A stretch of 64,000 nt of DNA from Chrysoperla carnea (Eukaryota > Arthropoda > Insecta > Neuroptera > Chrysopidae). The stretch lies in NCBI RefSeq assembly GCF_905475395.1, contig NC_058337.1, positions 85,988,368 to 86,052,367 on the forward strand, read 5' to 3'. Below the pieces are notes generated by a model. That model had not been told where the DNA came from, ran no database searches, and saw only the letters and a program-made list of their open reading frames with translations. How positions within the stretch are numbered: the stretch's first letter is position 1; the number at the start of each line of letters is the position of its first letter. The translations under genes were made by a program, and so were the position numbers. Below are positions 39,897-50,645 of this stretch, one piece after another.

Positions 39897-39968
39897 GTTG
39901 TGATTAGTAAAATCGTCATGACAGTCGGGGAATCATTCTATGGAAATGACGATTTTACCTATCATAAC
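39897..39968. other. Short 72-base hairpin, miRNA-precursor-like
   Basis: Arms 39,897-39,919 and 39,946-39,968 pair over 23 bases with about three mismatches near the base and a perfect inner TAAAATCGTCAT stem; the loop is 26 bases. Size and shape fit a microRNA precursor, but small MITEs give the same shape. No conservation data can be seen here. Confidence 0.4.
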
Positions 39969-40495
39969 AATTTACTATCATAACAACAACTATAGAATAT
40001 ATCGAAAAATTCTACTCTTAATTTTCGTCTAATTTCCCAAGTTCTAACAAAATTGACCCAAACATTTTGAAACGGAAGTCTCTAATATTTTCATATACTC
40101 AACGTTTCGTTTCAACTAACTCATTTCGTGATGTTGTTGGAACTTAATCAATGCAAGAAATTATAAATATAGTTTATGTTTATAATCGTTGATTTAACAA
40201 CGCTATATTCATTAATTTTTTTCACGTGAGTAAAAAACGCCTGAAGGCGCATCTGATTTTTAATCCGTAATTAATTTAATAAAATAACATTTATTTAGAC
40301 ATGGGAAAACCATTTTTTATGTAAATTCAATAATGTATTAATACTACATAATAGTGCGACTCCTTAGGTAGAAATATGATCTAATTCGAAGCTATAAGCG
40401 AATGTGAAAAAAAATGTTTCATACAAAAGTTGTATGTAATGCTTTTTAGAGTGACTTTCTTAACATTTAGATATCCAAATGTACGTAGCTTCAAG

Positions 40496-40512
40496 CCCCC
40501 CCCCCCCCCCCC
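40496..40512 (+). repeat. Run of 17 cytosines
   Basis: A pure C homopolymer in AT-rich DNA, preceded by CTTCAAG. Length is prone to vary and to sequencing error. Confidence 0.9.
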
Positions 40513-40631
40513 AATTTTAACATTCGTTTAAGTACATTCACGTAGATTAAAAAAATTCCCTTTAGCAAGAGATGCAAGCAAAATGAGGATACTTTATGTG
40601 GAATAATTTTCGGTCTTTCCCTATGCAGTAA

Positions 40632-41093
40632 TAGACTACAACAAGCTCATACTAAAATTTTTCGGGTGAGATGATCTACCTGAAGTCATGTTCAAGAAGA
40701 TGTTTCTGTATATAAAAATTAGTTTATAAACCATGACGTCAGTTTTGCGCGGTACAGGTGAATGCAGGTGAGAATTGAATGTTACACCCCTTGATGTCTC
40801 ACCGCTGCACCAGCAAATATGTACGGCGTTGTAATATACTAACTCTGAGTAAGTATTCGAAGCGAATTAAAAAAATGGCGTACAGGGATTAAATATTTTT
40901 GATCTCCCGTCAATTTCCGAAGTCTTACGTGATTTATTTCTTTACGGCATTTATGTAATTTGCTTCGAATACTTATGCAGAGTTAGTATCCAGCAACGCC
41001 GTATATATTTACAGGTGCAGGGGAGAGAAGTTCAATTCTCGCCTGTAATGATTACTGGTCGGTCATTTCATCCGAAAAGTTTTGTAGTCATGA
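40632..41093. mobile_element. Palindromic element family F, copy 2
   Basis: Inverted arms share CAGCAAATATGTACGGCGTT with its mirror AACGCCGTATATATTTACAG, and AAGTATTCGAAGC with GCTTCGAATACTT. The left end (TACTAAAATTTTTCGGGTGA) and right end (GTCATTTCATCCGAAAAGTT) are inverted copies too. Same family as 28,716-29,195, where the order of ends is reversed. Confidence 0.7.
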
Positions 41094-41880
41094 AAACAGT
41101 TTTCTGTGGAATAAAAAATGCATGCTTATTTCCAAATTGGTTCAAAACTGTCGTTTCTTGAAGTAAGGAACCGTACTATTTTAATACATAATATTTTTAT
41201 ACTAAAGAAATTTTTTTTACTTTCTTCCGTTCTATACTGTAATATTATGGAATGCTGTAGAGGAACTTGGACAAATATTTACCATAATTATAATCTTTTC
41301 TACAGGGGTGTAAATTACCTTTTATTGTTATAATAATATATTCAATTATTTTTACTCCAAAAGTAATTATCTCCAAAAATACCAAAAGAATAATTGTTAT
41401 TTCATATTTACGTGACCTATTTATAAATTTTTGTCATATATATAAGTAATGGCTGTTAGAAGAATATTTATTACATTCATATAAGTAATGGTTATTAGAA
41501 GCACCTGCTAATTAAGGCATAATTGCTTTATATAATTATTATTGTCTATTCTAAAATTGTTATTAGGATTTTAATAATAATTATATTTTAAAATTAATAA
41601 TAGAAAATTATTAACCATTAGTTTAAAAGTTTTTGTAATTATGTTTATATTATATATCATTATGAGAATTAATATTACGTTGATTGCAGTTGTCTTCATA
41701 TGTTTGTTCCTTTGATCCCGGTGTAGTACATTTGCTCTATTTGTCCCGGTATAGTACACTGAGTGAAAAATAAATTAGGTACACTGAAAGGTATAAATTA
41801 ATGTACAATAGAGAATGTTGCTATAAATAGGTGTACCTGCACAGCGTAGTGATATACCTTGCAAAAAGTAGGGGATTTGT

Positions 41881-42450
41881 ATAAACTCAGTATGTTTTAT
41901 AGAAATTGGAGATTAAAAAAATGTATCGATTTTTTACAAATTTTTTTAAGGGGTGCGGTGGATGGGGTAATTTTGATCCAAAAAGTATAAAAATCAGGTT
42001 AATTTAATGATTGGATGCAGGGTTTCTGGAATATTGAAATAAATGGATCGATTTTCGTCCGTATCTCAAAAAATATTCGACCAGTCATCAAAAGCACACG
42101 ATTTTTTAACTTTTTGGGTCAAATTTACCTTATATACTGAGTTTTATCGAAATTGGAGATGAAAAAAATGTCTCGATTTTTTGGAATTTTTTTAAGGGGT
42201 ACGTACCCTTTTGAAAAAATCGAGAAAAACGCAAAATTTGATGATACTCGGTGGATTAATTTAATGATGTACTGAGCTTTATCGAAATTGGAGATTAAAA
42301 CAAATTTTCGATTTTTGCAATTTTTTTAAGGGGTACCCTTTGAAAAAATTTTTGTTTTGGAATTTGATGAAACTCAGTGGATGGGGTTATTTTGTTCCAA
42401 AAAGTATAAAAATCAGGTAAATTTAATGATTGGACCTATAAAATGTCAGC
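41881..42450 (+). repeat. Degenerate repeat block
   Basis: AATTGGAGATTAAAAAAATG followed by TCGATTTTTT and TTTTTTTAAGGGGT recurs near 41,903, 42,147 and 42,285, and CCAAAAAGTATAAAAATCAG recurs near 41,978 and 42,397. The copies are diverged and unevenly spaced, like an old tandem array or overlapping insertions. No coding content. Confidence 0.6.
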
Positions 42451-44946
42451 GAGTATCATGGGGAAAACTTCATTTTCAAAAAAGTTAAAAATTAAAATCC
42501 ATAAAATTGTGAACAAAAGAGAGGATAAGAGAGGGCTATAACGTGATAGTCTTTGATTTAAAAAGGAGAAATTGCCCAGTAAAGCAGGCGGGTATCTGCT
42601 AGTCTTACATAAGAATATGAATTAATTCAAAATTTAGAGTGAAATGTCAGTTTTGCTTTGATAGTAAATAACTTGGTCAAAGACCTCTTTAACTTCTTTA
42701 AGTTCCCTTGAACACTTTATTTCTCTTGCATTTGATAAAACATGAAATAATACTTTTCTTACTTACTTAGTAGTCCAAAAACATGGTAGTTTAAGCTGAG
42801 CTTTTGATTGAGATTTACATTCTTTAGACTAAATACAAGAAAGTATCATATTTCGACGAAATTTATGATTCAGGTCGGATAATTTTTACCAGAGATATGC
42901 CTGTTTCAAATTTTTTTTAAATCGGGATTGTTTTTCTGCCCGCTAGTTTTTTTGATATGGTAATTGGAATTAGTATAGAAAATGTGTATTGCAGTGAAAA
43001 GAGCTTTCCACTCACAGCAGGGTCAGACAGTCTTAATTTTTTTTTTTTTTTTTTTTTAATGTGACTTTGGTCAACCATTATAATTTTACTTTAAAAATGA
43101 TAAATATACATATAAACCAGAAATAAAGCATGTTTATACACTTCCTTTTTTGTTTTATTAAAAACGATTAATGATTTATTGTTATTTTAATTTGTTAACA
43201 ATATCACTTTAATTAATATTATAATATACAATTCATTAAAATTTCTTATATATTAATTTAACACAAAAGTAGTATTTAGTTTAGTTTCTAGAAACTAATT
43301 TAGGCACATTCAAAAAAATAAAATTTATTGGCTCAATATATAACGAATAATTTATAGGATTCTGTCCAGCAGATTGTACAAGCGTTGTAAAAAAATTCTC
43401 TCAAACTCAGAAAATCTCAGAAAATTGGTGTGGAAGAACTCATTCCACGCGATAATCATAAAATACTTTACTTTAACTCTTCTTGAGTCATAAAATGGTC
43501 ATTAGGTTTATGTCATTTGAATGTACGAATCTCAAGTTTTTTCGATCATCGCAAAAATACCCGATTATTTAAAATTCAGAGTTGAAGTATTTTCTATAAT
43601 ATCTTACTCTCTCAGAGAATTTCAAACAATTTGTGCAACCCTCTGCTCAAACGAGTTTTTTGCTGGCATAAACGTTCATAGAATCTGCTGAATAATCAAA
43701 TCGTTTACGCAAAGTCTCATTTTATTAACTTGTATATTATTTCCCTTCACCTTTTGTAAATTTGTATATTATTTTTTCTGTTAAACTGACAACACTGATT
43801 TGTTGGTAAAATTAATTCGTCAAAATGATTCACGTCGAATCCTTTACTCATTTTCATTATTTCCAAACATTCTATTTGCCTGTATAATTAATATTTTTTT
43901 TAGAGGACCATCGTCACCTTTTTTGGGGCTCTGGGCATTTGATATAAAAATACGAGGGGATCATTTTTGTTCAAATCGTAGAAGTCTTTGAAATCCAATA
44001 ATTGGTGGAGTCAAGAAGTGATATCCTTGTATCACGAGATCCTAGATACTTGCCAGCATAGTCCAATAGGAAAGCCGTGTCTGATTTTATAAGATAAATT
44101 TCTTGTAATAAATTGTTGTGTATTCTAAGTTTAGAATTTATGAATCATTAAACAAAGTAATCATAAAAAAATATTATAAAAAATTAACATGAGATTCGAA
44201 TTAACTTCTGCAGAAAATGGTAAACAAGAATTCGTGAAAATATTTCATTAATTAGTTTATTCTTAGGTGAGTACAAAGTATACAAAGGGTTTTCCATTAA
44301 GAGTGTGCAAACTTTAAAAGTTTAAACTAGTCAGATTGAACAAATTGTATGTCAAAGACCATTAGACCATGGGTATTTCTTACCACTTTTCGTGGTATAT
44401 ATTGTCAACCAAATATATACTGCAACTTCAGTAGTAGATCGATATCGTCGATGACATGGCGTTGGATCAGATCTCTCGTTTTGGCGAACTGATATTCGCA
44501 GATGATGTACTAAACCAGTTTATTTAAAAATTTTTACTAAACATTGTTTAATTGAGATATGTCACCCGTCAATATCATACGATAAGCACCCCAAATAGTT
44601 CTAACAAAGCATGGGCTAGGTATGGTTACATTCAAGAGCAATGCAGACACTCTGTTACAAGCGCCAGGTTAATTGTGACTGAACATTCAATTTTTTTGAA
44701 AAAGTTTAATAATTATGCATTGCTCAATACTGTATGTAATATTGCATGATTTTTCCAATGTAAGTTGCATTAAGTTGCCAAGCGAATCTGCAGCTACGAC
44801 TTGGTATGTATGTATCACACAAAATGTCGTGGAATACTCTTTCAAATATAAATTTAAAAAATGGTATAAAAAGTATTTATATAGGGTCATAAAAATAGTA
44901 AATAAAAAGCATTTGAGATTAATTAAAAAAAATTTTTTTATTAATC

Positions 44947-44956
44947 TTTATTTATT
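44947..44956 (-). terminator. Polyadenylation signal candidate of JHBP2
   Basis: Two overlapping AATAAA hexamers (AATAAATAAA on the minus strand) about 90 bases past the JHBP2 stop codon. Confidence 0.5.
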
Positions 44957-45041
44957 CTAAAAAGAAAATTATTTCTAATTGTGTATAAAATAATCTTTAA
45001 AAATAATTAAAAAACAACTTTCGAACCAAAATTTCACATTC

Positions 45042-48000
45042 TTATGGAGGTAGTAATTCAGTTACTGGATACTTGTGATAAATTTTATTACATATCTTCT
45101 TGAACAAATTTCCAATTGTATCTTCTAATACTGGTTTAATTTCATTGGCAACATTGCGCCAATTATCATTTAAGAATAAATTCATAGCATCACCTTAAAA
45201 CAAAATCAAAAGTTAGAAATCTATAACTAAAATTTGCTTCACGTATAAGCCGAACGTCGAACAACGAAATAACGTTCGTCTAGTGAGAAATAGTTTACTA
45301 ATTCGATCATAGAATTTCATAGAAATATCAGAAAATGTGTTGGTTCAGGAAAAATTTTATTTTAGTAACTATACACTGAAATTACGCTAAAAGAAACCAG
45401 ATCAGAAAATTTAATGTCATAAGCTATCTTACCCAATTCTTGGTCACCATTAAATAAATCATCCAATTGTACTGAAGCATGCCCAATATTAAAGTCAACA
45501 AATAAATCTTTAATATTTAAATAACGTTCGCCATTTTTATCAATTTGTTCACCTTGCATCGATACAGTAGCATCAATATTACTATAATTACCACGACTTT
45601 GACCTGACCCTGAGATTGGTAACATTAATATACGTCCTTCCATTGAATATTTACTTGTCATATATAATTCGGGTATATATAATTTAATTCTTACACGTTC
45701 TTTGTCAAGGTCAATTCTGCAAAATAATTCAAAAACATTATTCAAAAATCGATTGATTTTCAATACAATAAATTTACTCGTTCTTTTACAGTCGATGTAT
45801 GTGACAAATATTTCTGGACGTATATAAAAGAGTTTCCTCAAACAATTTTTGTAGTCAAAAGAAATGTTTTGGCTTGAAAAGTTTAATGAGAAACTTCGTT
45901 GTGAAACATTGTAAAATATATATGCAAATCAAACAACAGTTTTTCCAGTTCGGTTCAACAGTTGTAAAGCAATGTACGCCTTGATATGCTTTACGAAACT
46001 TTTGGGAGTCGGATTCGGTGAGATCAATATCAAGCCGATATTCTTAGGTAAAATGTCTTTGGAAAATGTTTCGGTTCGATATATCATAAGCGAGATAGCC
46101 GTTGCCAGTTGTAGATAGACTAATTATAGGTTTCAATCAAACAGTAAATATTTCGTCTCCTTGAAATTAATTATTATTGAGATTAACTATCGAAAGTATT
46201 ATTCTCTAGTAGGTAGGCGTTTTGTAGTCGGATATTAGGAGGTCTCAGTCAGTACTCTCGAAGACTGTTTTCCTCAAGTAAGCATACGTTTAAGATAGTA
46301 TCTATAGGCAGTAACTTTTAAGATAATACCTGGCTTAGATTTACCACACAAGGCACAGTAAGCACGTGCCTAGAGCTTATGTAGCGAGAAAACAACCTTT
46401 TGCTTCGACCGTTAACTATATTTTTATCTTCACTTTTTTTATTTTTGAACCGCAAAATATCAATTTTTGCATAGTACACTACTTTTTTTAATTCCACCCG
46501 CCATATTTGGTCGTATTTTCAAATACATATTTTTATTTTAAAAAAGTTAGGGGTAGATGCAACATTTTTCGTAACTGCCTACGGGTGGGCGACAAATTTT
46601 TTAATTCGGGTCTGAGTAACACGTACCTTTAGAACATATATTTTATATATTCGTCTCGAATTTTCCATTTCTAAACGAATAAGCATTCTAACTTTGATTC
46701 TGCTATTAAGTAGCGATGAAATTAATTTAATTCCAAATTGAGGTCATCATGACGTCGCCCCGATTCACCGATTTTAATTACATGAAAGGACATTTATTTC
46801 CATAAATTTTATTTTGTCAATAAATCACTTCGATTTTAATAATTAATAGAAAATATTAATTATGTAAAAAGGTTTATAGTTTTAAAAAATAATATACCTA
46901 CTTGTAATGAATAATTAATTTTATCAGATTTTTAAAAATCTAATAATGCAATAAATTTATTTTATTTTTATTGATGAAAAATTACGTAAAAAATAAATAA
47001 AATGCAGTATTAAAATGCAGCGAATAACGTTGGGCACTTCTATAAGTTTACTTGATAATTTTTGCATGCTGTTGTGTACAGAATGTCAAAGAATATGAGG
47101 TAAGAGATTTTGTTCCCGATTTTACATTGATGAAAAGAAGAATTTAAATTTTTTGAACTTTAGCAAAGCAAAAACACCCAGCGGTGATGGTGAAATTATT
47201 TCTATTTATTTAAAAAACGTAAATTTCGATTAACGTTACATTATTCACGTAATTAATACAATACAGATAATTATGGTGGAGACGCAAGGATATATGTTCA
47301 GTTTTGTTACAAACAGATATGTTGCATTTCCTTCCGCTCCTATTTGTATGAAGATATTAAAAATATTAGCTTAAAACGGTCAAAAATAATACGTATCATG
47401 AAAGCGATTATGTTTTGAGGCGATACTTTTTTGTAGAATGGGACATGCATGTCCCACGGGACTATTAGCAAGTAAGTACCTAATTGAAATGAGTTGAAAC
47501 TGGCTATTTAAATTGAACTAAAATCTATTTTCCGTTTCTTTTTTTTTTATAAGAAACGTTAAATTTTCATCAAGAATTGATTACAAAATTTAGATTCTCG
47601 ATTTTAATTTTAAAATTAAACAACAATTTGCAAATGATTCGTTGATGACAGAATTCTTAGCCTGCAGTATAAAATTTATTGGAACTATGTTCCTTATCGC
47701 ACGATGTATATTCGCTGATTGGGAGTTAAAACCAAAAAAACAGCAACAGATACCAAAAACCGACTTATATAAGTTACCTAGGAAACTTTTTCAATCGATT
47801 CAGGTTGCCATGAGTTTTGTCAATTTGTATTTTACATTTGTCAAAATTTTATGTTTTATCATTTAAAAAAATTGAGTTGTGAAAGTTATCAGAAGTTAAA
47901 GAAAACAGAGATAATTTAAAGTAAGTTCAATGCAATTTTTAGTTTATGCCAAATAATCAAACCAAATGCAATGTACTCACATATTGTGTTGACTACAAAA

Positions 48001-48754
48001 TCAGAAGCATGTCTTTTTTAAACTAATACTACAATTATTTCATACAGTAAAAACTAAAAGTAGCTATAAGATTAAATTCTTCAAAGAATCAAACAAGTAT
48101 TTGACTTCTAAAATTAATACCTTAAATTTTTACAAAAACATTTTGTAAATAAAAAAAGTAAGCGCTACGTTTATAATGTACCAAGGTATGAAAGGAATAT
48201 AGCCCTTACCGTGTGTCCCCCGACCCCTTTTATTCGTTTAGACAATACGTCGAATCTAATCATTTTCTTCATATAATTTGAAAATACCAATTTTAAAATT
48301 AAATTAAAAAAAATCTTTAAACACTTACTTGACAGATTTAAGAACAAATTCAGTTGGTCCATAAACTTTAATATCCGTGTACGTGGATCGTACACTAACT
48401 GCGCCAGTACCTTGGTCTAGAATCACTTCAGGAATTTCTAACGGTTCACAACTTGGTATACCAAACTCAGGAATACCTTTTTTTAAATATGGTCGTAATG
48501 ATTCTACACTTTGTTTGAGACAATCGTTAATTTTTGGATCGGTACGATGGCATATTTTCAAAAATGATGCTATTAACAAAAATTTAAAAAAAAGTTATAT
48601 TATAAAATTATCGACAAAATATTTTCGACGAATACTTACGAACTTCATGGGATCGACTTGAACTACGTGTTTCTGAGTATTTACAAAGATAAACAATTAC
48701 AATTGAACATTGGAAAATTTTCGCTAACAGCGTATTTCGTTTGTGTATTATCAT
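45042..48754 (-). CDS. JHBP2: secreted JHBP/takeout-family carrier, four exons, complete
   Basis: Exons on the minus strand are 48,754-48,640, 48,569-48,329, 45,716-45,433 and 45,193-45,042, joining to 263 residues. Exon 1 encodes a basic start and a hydrophobic core (LLAKIFQCSIVIVYLC) of a signal peptide; it is 4-14 residues longer than in the neighbours. The N-terminal pair is C45 and C55 (ICHRTDPKINDC). The family block KKGIPEFGIPSCEPLEIPEV and the LDDLFNGDQELG block are well kept, and the tail ends in helices closed by TELLPP. It should carry a small hydrophobic ligand outside the cell. All donors are GTAAG-type and all acceptors follow pyrimidine-rich tracts. Exons 2 and 3 (241 and 284 nt) and the last exon (152 nt) set the pattern that the other members subdivide. 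The gene is divergent from JHBP3. Ligand and tissue are unknown. Confidence 0.93.
47440..47455. repeat. Perfect 16-base palindrome
   Basis: GGGACATGCATGTCCC is fully self-complementary and lies in JHBP2 intron 2, near other GGGAC/GTCCC words. It could be a dimer binding site or chance. Confidence 0.5.
47645..47866 (+). CDS. Small ORF with signal-like N-terminus, uncertain
   Basis: A 73-codon frame opens with MTEFLACSIKFIGTMFLIAR and then CIFADWEL, which looks like a signal peptide with a cleavage region, followed by a lysine- and glutamine-rich stretch (KPKKQQQIPK). It lies on the plus strand inside JHBP2 intron 2. A CAG/GTTGCC near 47,804 could act as a splice donor, making this a first exon, but no matching second exon was found. 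No family is recognised; chance in AT-rich DNA is quite possible. Confidence 0.2.
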   Translation: MTEFLACSIKFIGTMFLIARCIFADWELKPKKQQQIPKTDLYKLPRKLFQSIQVAMSFVNLYFTFVKILCFII

Positions 48755-49694
48755 TGTGAACTGTCGTACGTGAATGATATATATTTTTTGGATTAATTTT
48801 TGTTAATACATTTTTATTTAATAAGTAATAATAAAAAATTTGCAGACATTGCAAAAAAATGTATTTTTTGTCAAACAATGTTTGTAAATATGCAACAAAA
48901 CTTACGCGGCTGACCTAATTTGTCATAAATAATATTTTTTTGAAATATTATATTTTATTTTTTATTTATGTTTTAATATTTTTATTTTGTGGAAAACTAA
49001 TTTTCTTTACATTTTCAATGACTTTTTCTTACTCTGCATTAAGCTGACTTAACGCCCAAGAATTACTAAATTATTTGCCAACATTATTTTTTTTTTAAAT
49101 TTTCCATGCATGGTAACTTTGGAAAAAATCTGAAGTAGTTGAGCTGATTAGGAAACATAAGAGGAAGTTCAGATTCGATAATAAAGGTCTCAAGTTAAAA
49201 GTAGCAGTAGCAGCCGTCGGCCAAAGTACTGTAACATCCCATAAATCTATAGAATCCTCCGTCAATTATTTTTAACTTAACCTTTCTTACGAAATTCGAG
49301 ATTTACGTAACATTTGAGTTAGGATGCTTATTTGGCAAAGAGCAGAAACTTTTTTCAATTTTTACTCATTTTATTTCTCCCTTTCCTTCTATCGCGAAAA
49401 TGACCGTTTTGCAATATATATGTGCTACGAGAGAATCCGCAAATAAATTTCTTCACGCTTCAAAAGTAATAAATTCTAATTTCAACAAAAAATTGTATTG
49501 ATTCAAGCAATGATTTCTTGCGCCCATAAATCTTTTTATTCTTAGTATAATTTCTTAATTTCACTTTTTGAGTAATGGGATTTTATTTTTAAAAATGTAA
49601 ATGTAATTTTTCATTTATCCAAATTGGCCCTTATTGAAGGACCAAGTTTTGACACCATGGTAGAACAACCATGTATTATCCTAGCTAAAAACAC

Positions 49695-50192
49695 ACAGGG
49701 TGGGCCATTTTAATCTATACAAAAATTGCAGAGTTTAATGGTAGACATCATGTTCGGACATCAAATTGAACCTAGTTCTTCGGATTGCTTTAATAGCTCG
49801 TTTTGTAATTATCCAATCAAAAAATAACTTAATCAAAAGTTGCAGAGTTCAATAGGGGACATGTTCTGACATCAAATTGGAGGATTTCTTTAATAGCCAA
49901 TTTAGATCTTATCGTTTAGGATCTAAATTGGCTATTAAAGAAATCCGAAGAATTAGGTCCAATTTGGAGCCAAAACATGTCCCCTATTGAACTCTGCAAC
50001 TTTTGATTAAGTTATTTTTTGATTGGATAATTATAAAACGAGTTATTAAAGCAATCCGAAGAACTAGGTCCAATTTGATGTCAGAACATGATGTCTACCA
50101 TTAAACTCTGCAATTTTTGTTTAAGCTAGTTTTTGAGTGGTTAACTGCAAAACGAGATATTAATCTTTATAAATTAAAAGGGTACACCCTGT
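49695..50192. mobile_element. Nested foldback element between JHBP2 and JHBP3
   Basis: The two halves (49,695 to about 49,908 and about 49,925 to 50,192) are inverted copies, from the tips ACAGGGTGGGCCATTTTAAT and (complement) ACAGGGTGTACCCTTTTAAT to a tight centre at CCAATTTAGATC..GATCTAAATTGG. Each arm itself holds two direct copies of a unit that starts TGCAGAGTTYAAT and runs through GACATCAAATTG and TTTAATAGC, so the unit occurs four times. A transcript through it would form a long double-stranded stem. It is probably a non-autonomous DNA transposon. Confidence 0.75.
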
Positions 50193-50540
50193 ATAATCCT
50201 GCTGTAGTCGAGTTCTAAAGAGAATATTTAGTTTGTATTTCACAATAAATATCAAGAATTAAAAAAAAAAAAAATACAATCACTCAACCAGTATAATTAT
50301 TAAATTCATTTCCGATATATTCTTTATTTATTTATTCCATTTCATAATTTTCTGTACAAACTCATGACGTCAAAATGCTGCATATCCGTACATACAATTT
50401 ATTTAAAAAATATAATGATAATTTATTAAGAATTATCTGAGTACAATGTTAAGGAAAAATGTTGCTGGCCTTTAATTGATACAATTATGGTAAAAATATA
50501 TTGCATCAAAGATTTTTCTTAAACGTCATATTAATTTTGA

Positions 50541-50580
50541 TATAAAAAGATTATAGCGAGCCTATTTTGGTTATCATTCT
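50541..50580 (+). promoter_or_regulatory. Candidate core promoter of JHBP3
   Basis: TATAAAAAGA at 50,541 is followed about 35 bases later by TCATTC, close to the arthropod initiator, which would give a 5' leader of about 70 bases before the ATG at 50,646. No ATG lies between. The spacing is slightly longer than usual, so the call is tentative. Confidence 0.45.
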
Positions 50581-50645
50581 TGGTTTGTATCAATAATCAA
50601 ACCAAACAAATTTTGTTGAACAATTCTTATCCAAAGAACACAAAA

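Larger units (their letters stand above)
36341..45041. other. Intergenic region between JHBP1 and JHBP2
   Basis: An 8.7-kb gap without supported genes. It holds the mariner palindrome (37,305-37,817), family C copy 2, a short hairpin (39,897-39,968), a 17-base C run, palindromic element F copy 2 and a degenerate repeat block (41,881-42,450), plus a 21-base T run at 43,037-43,057. JHBP1's promoter should lie just above 36,340, but I see no clear core motif. Confidence 0.6.
48755..50645. other. Divergent upstream region shared by JHBP2 and JHBP3
   Basis: This 1.9-kb stretch separates the start codons of two divergently transcribed paralogues, so promoters for both should lie here. A TATATAT near 48,780 sits just ahead of the JHBP2 start, and a TATA element with initiator lies ahead of JHBP3 (50,541-50,580). 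The foldback element 49,695-50,192 occupies the part nearest to JHBP3. No gene is supported within. Confidence 0.6.

Noticed and set aside
43370-43690. Loose inverted repeat around ATTCTCTC / GAGAGAATTTC
   Set aside because: Pairing is patchy with many gaps; not strong enough to list as an element.
46340-46620. CGTGCCTAGAGC...TGCCTACGGGTGGGCG phrases as transposon ends
   Set aside because: They recall common hAT-derived repeats, but no terminal repeats or target sites could be defined.
48377-48661. 94-codon plus-strand frame
   Set aside because: It is the antisense shadow of JHBP2 exon 2.
50580-50645. Longer JHBP3 start upstream
   Set aside because: The frame is open upstream, but it contains no ATG before 50,646 and the signal peptide begins exactly there.
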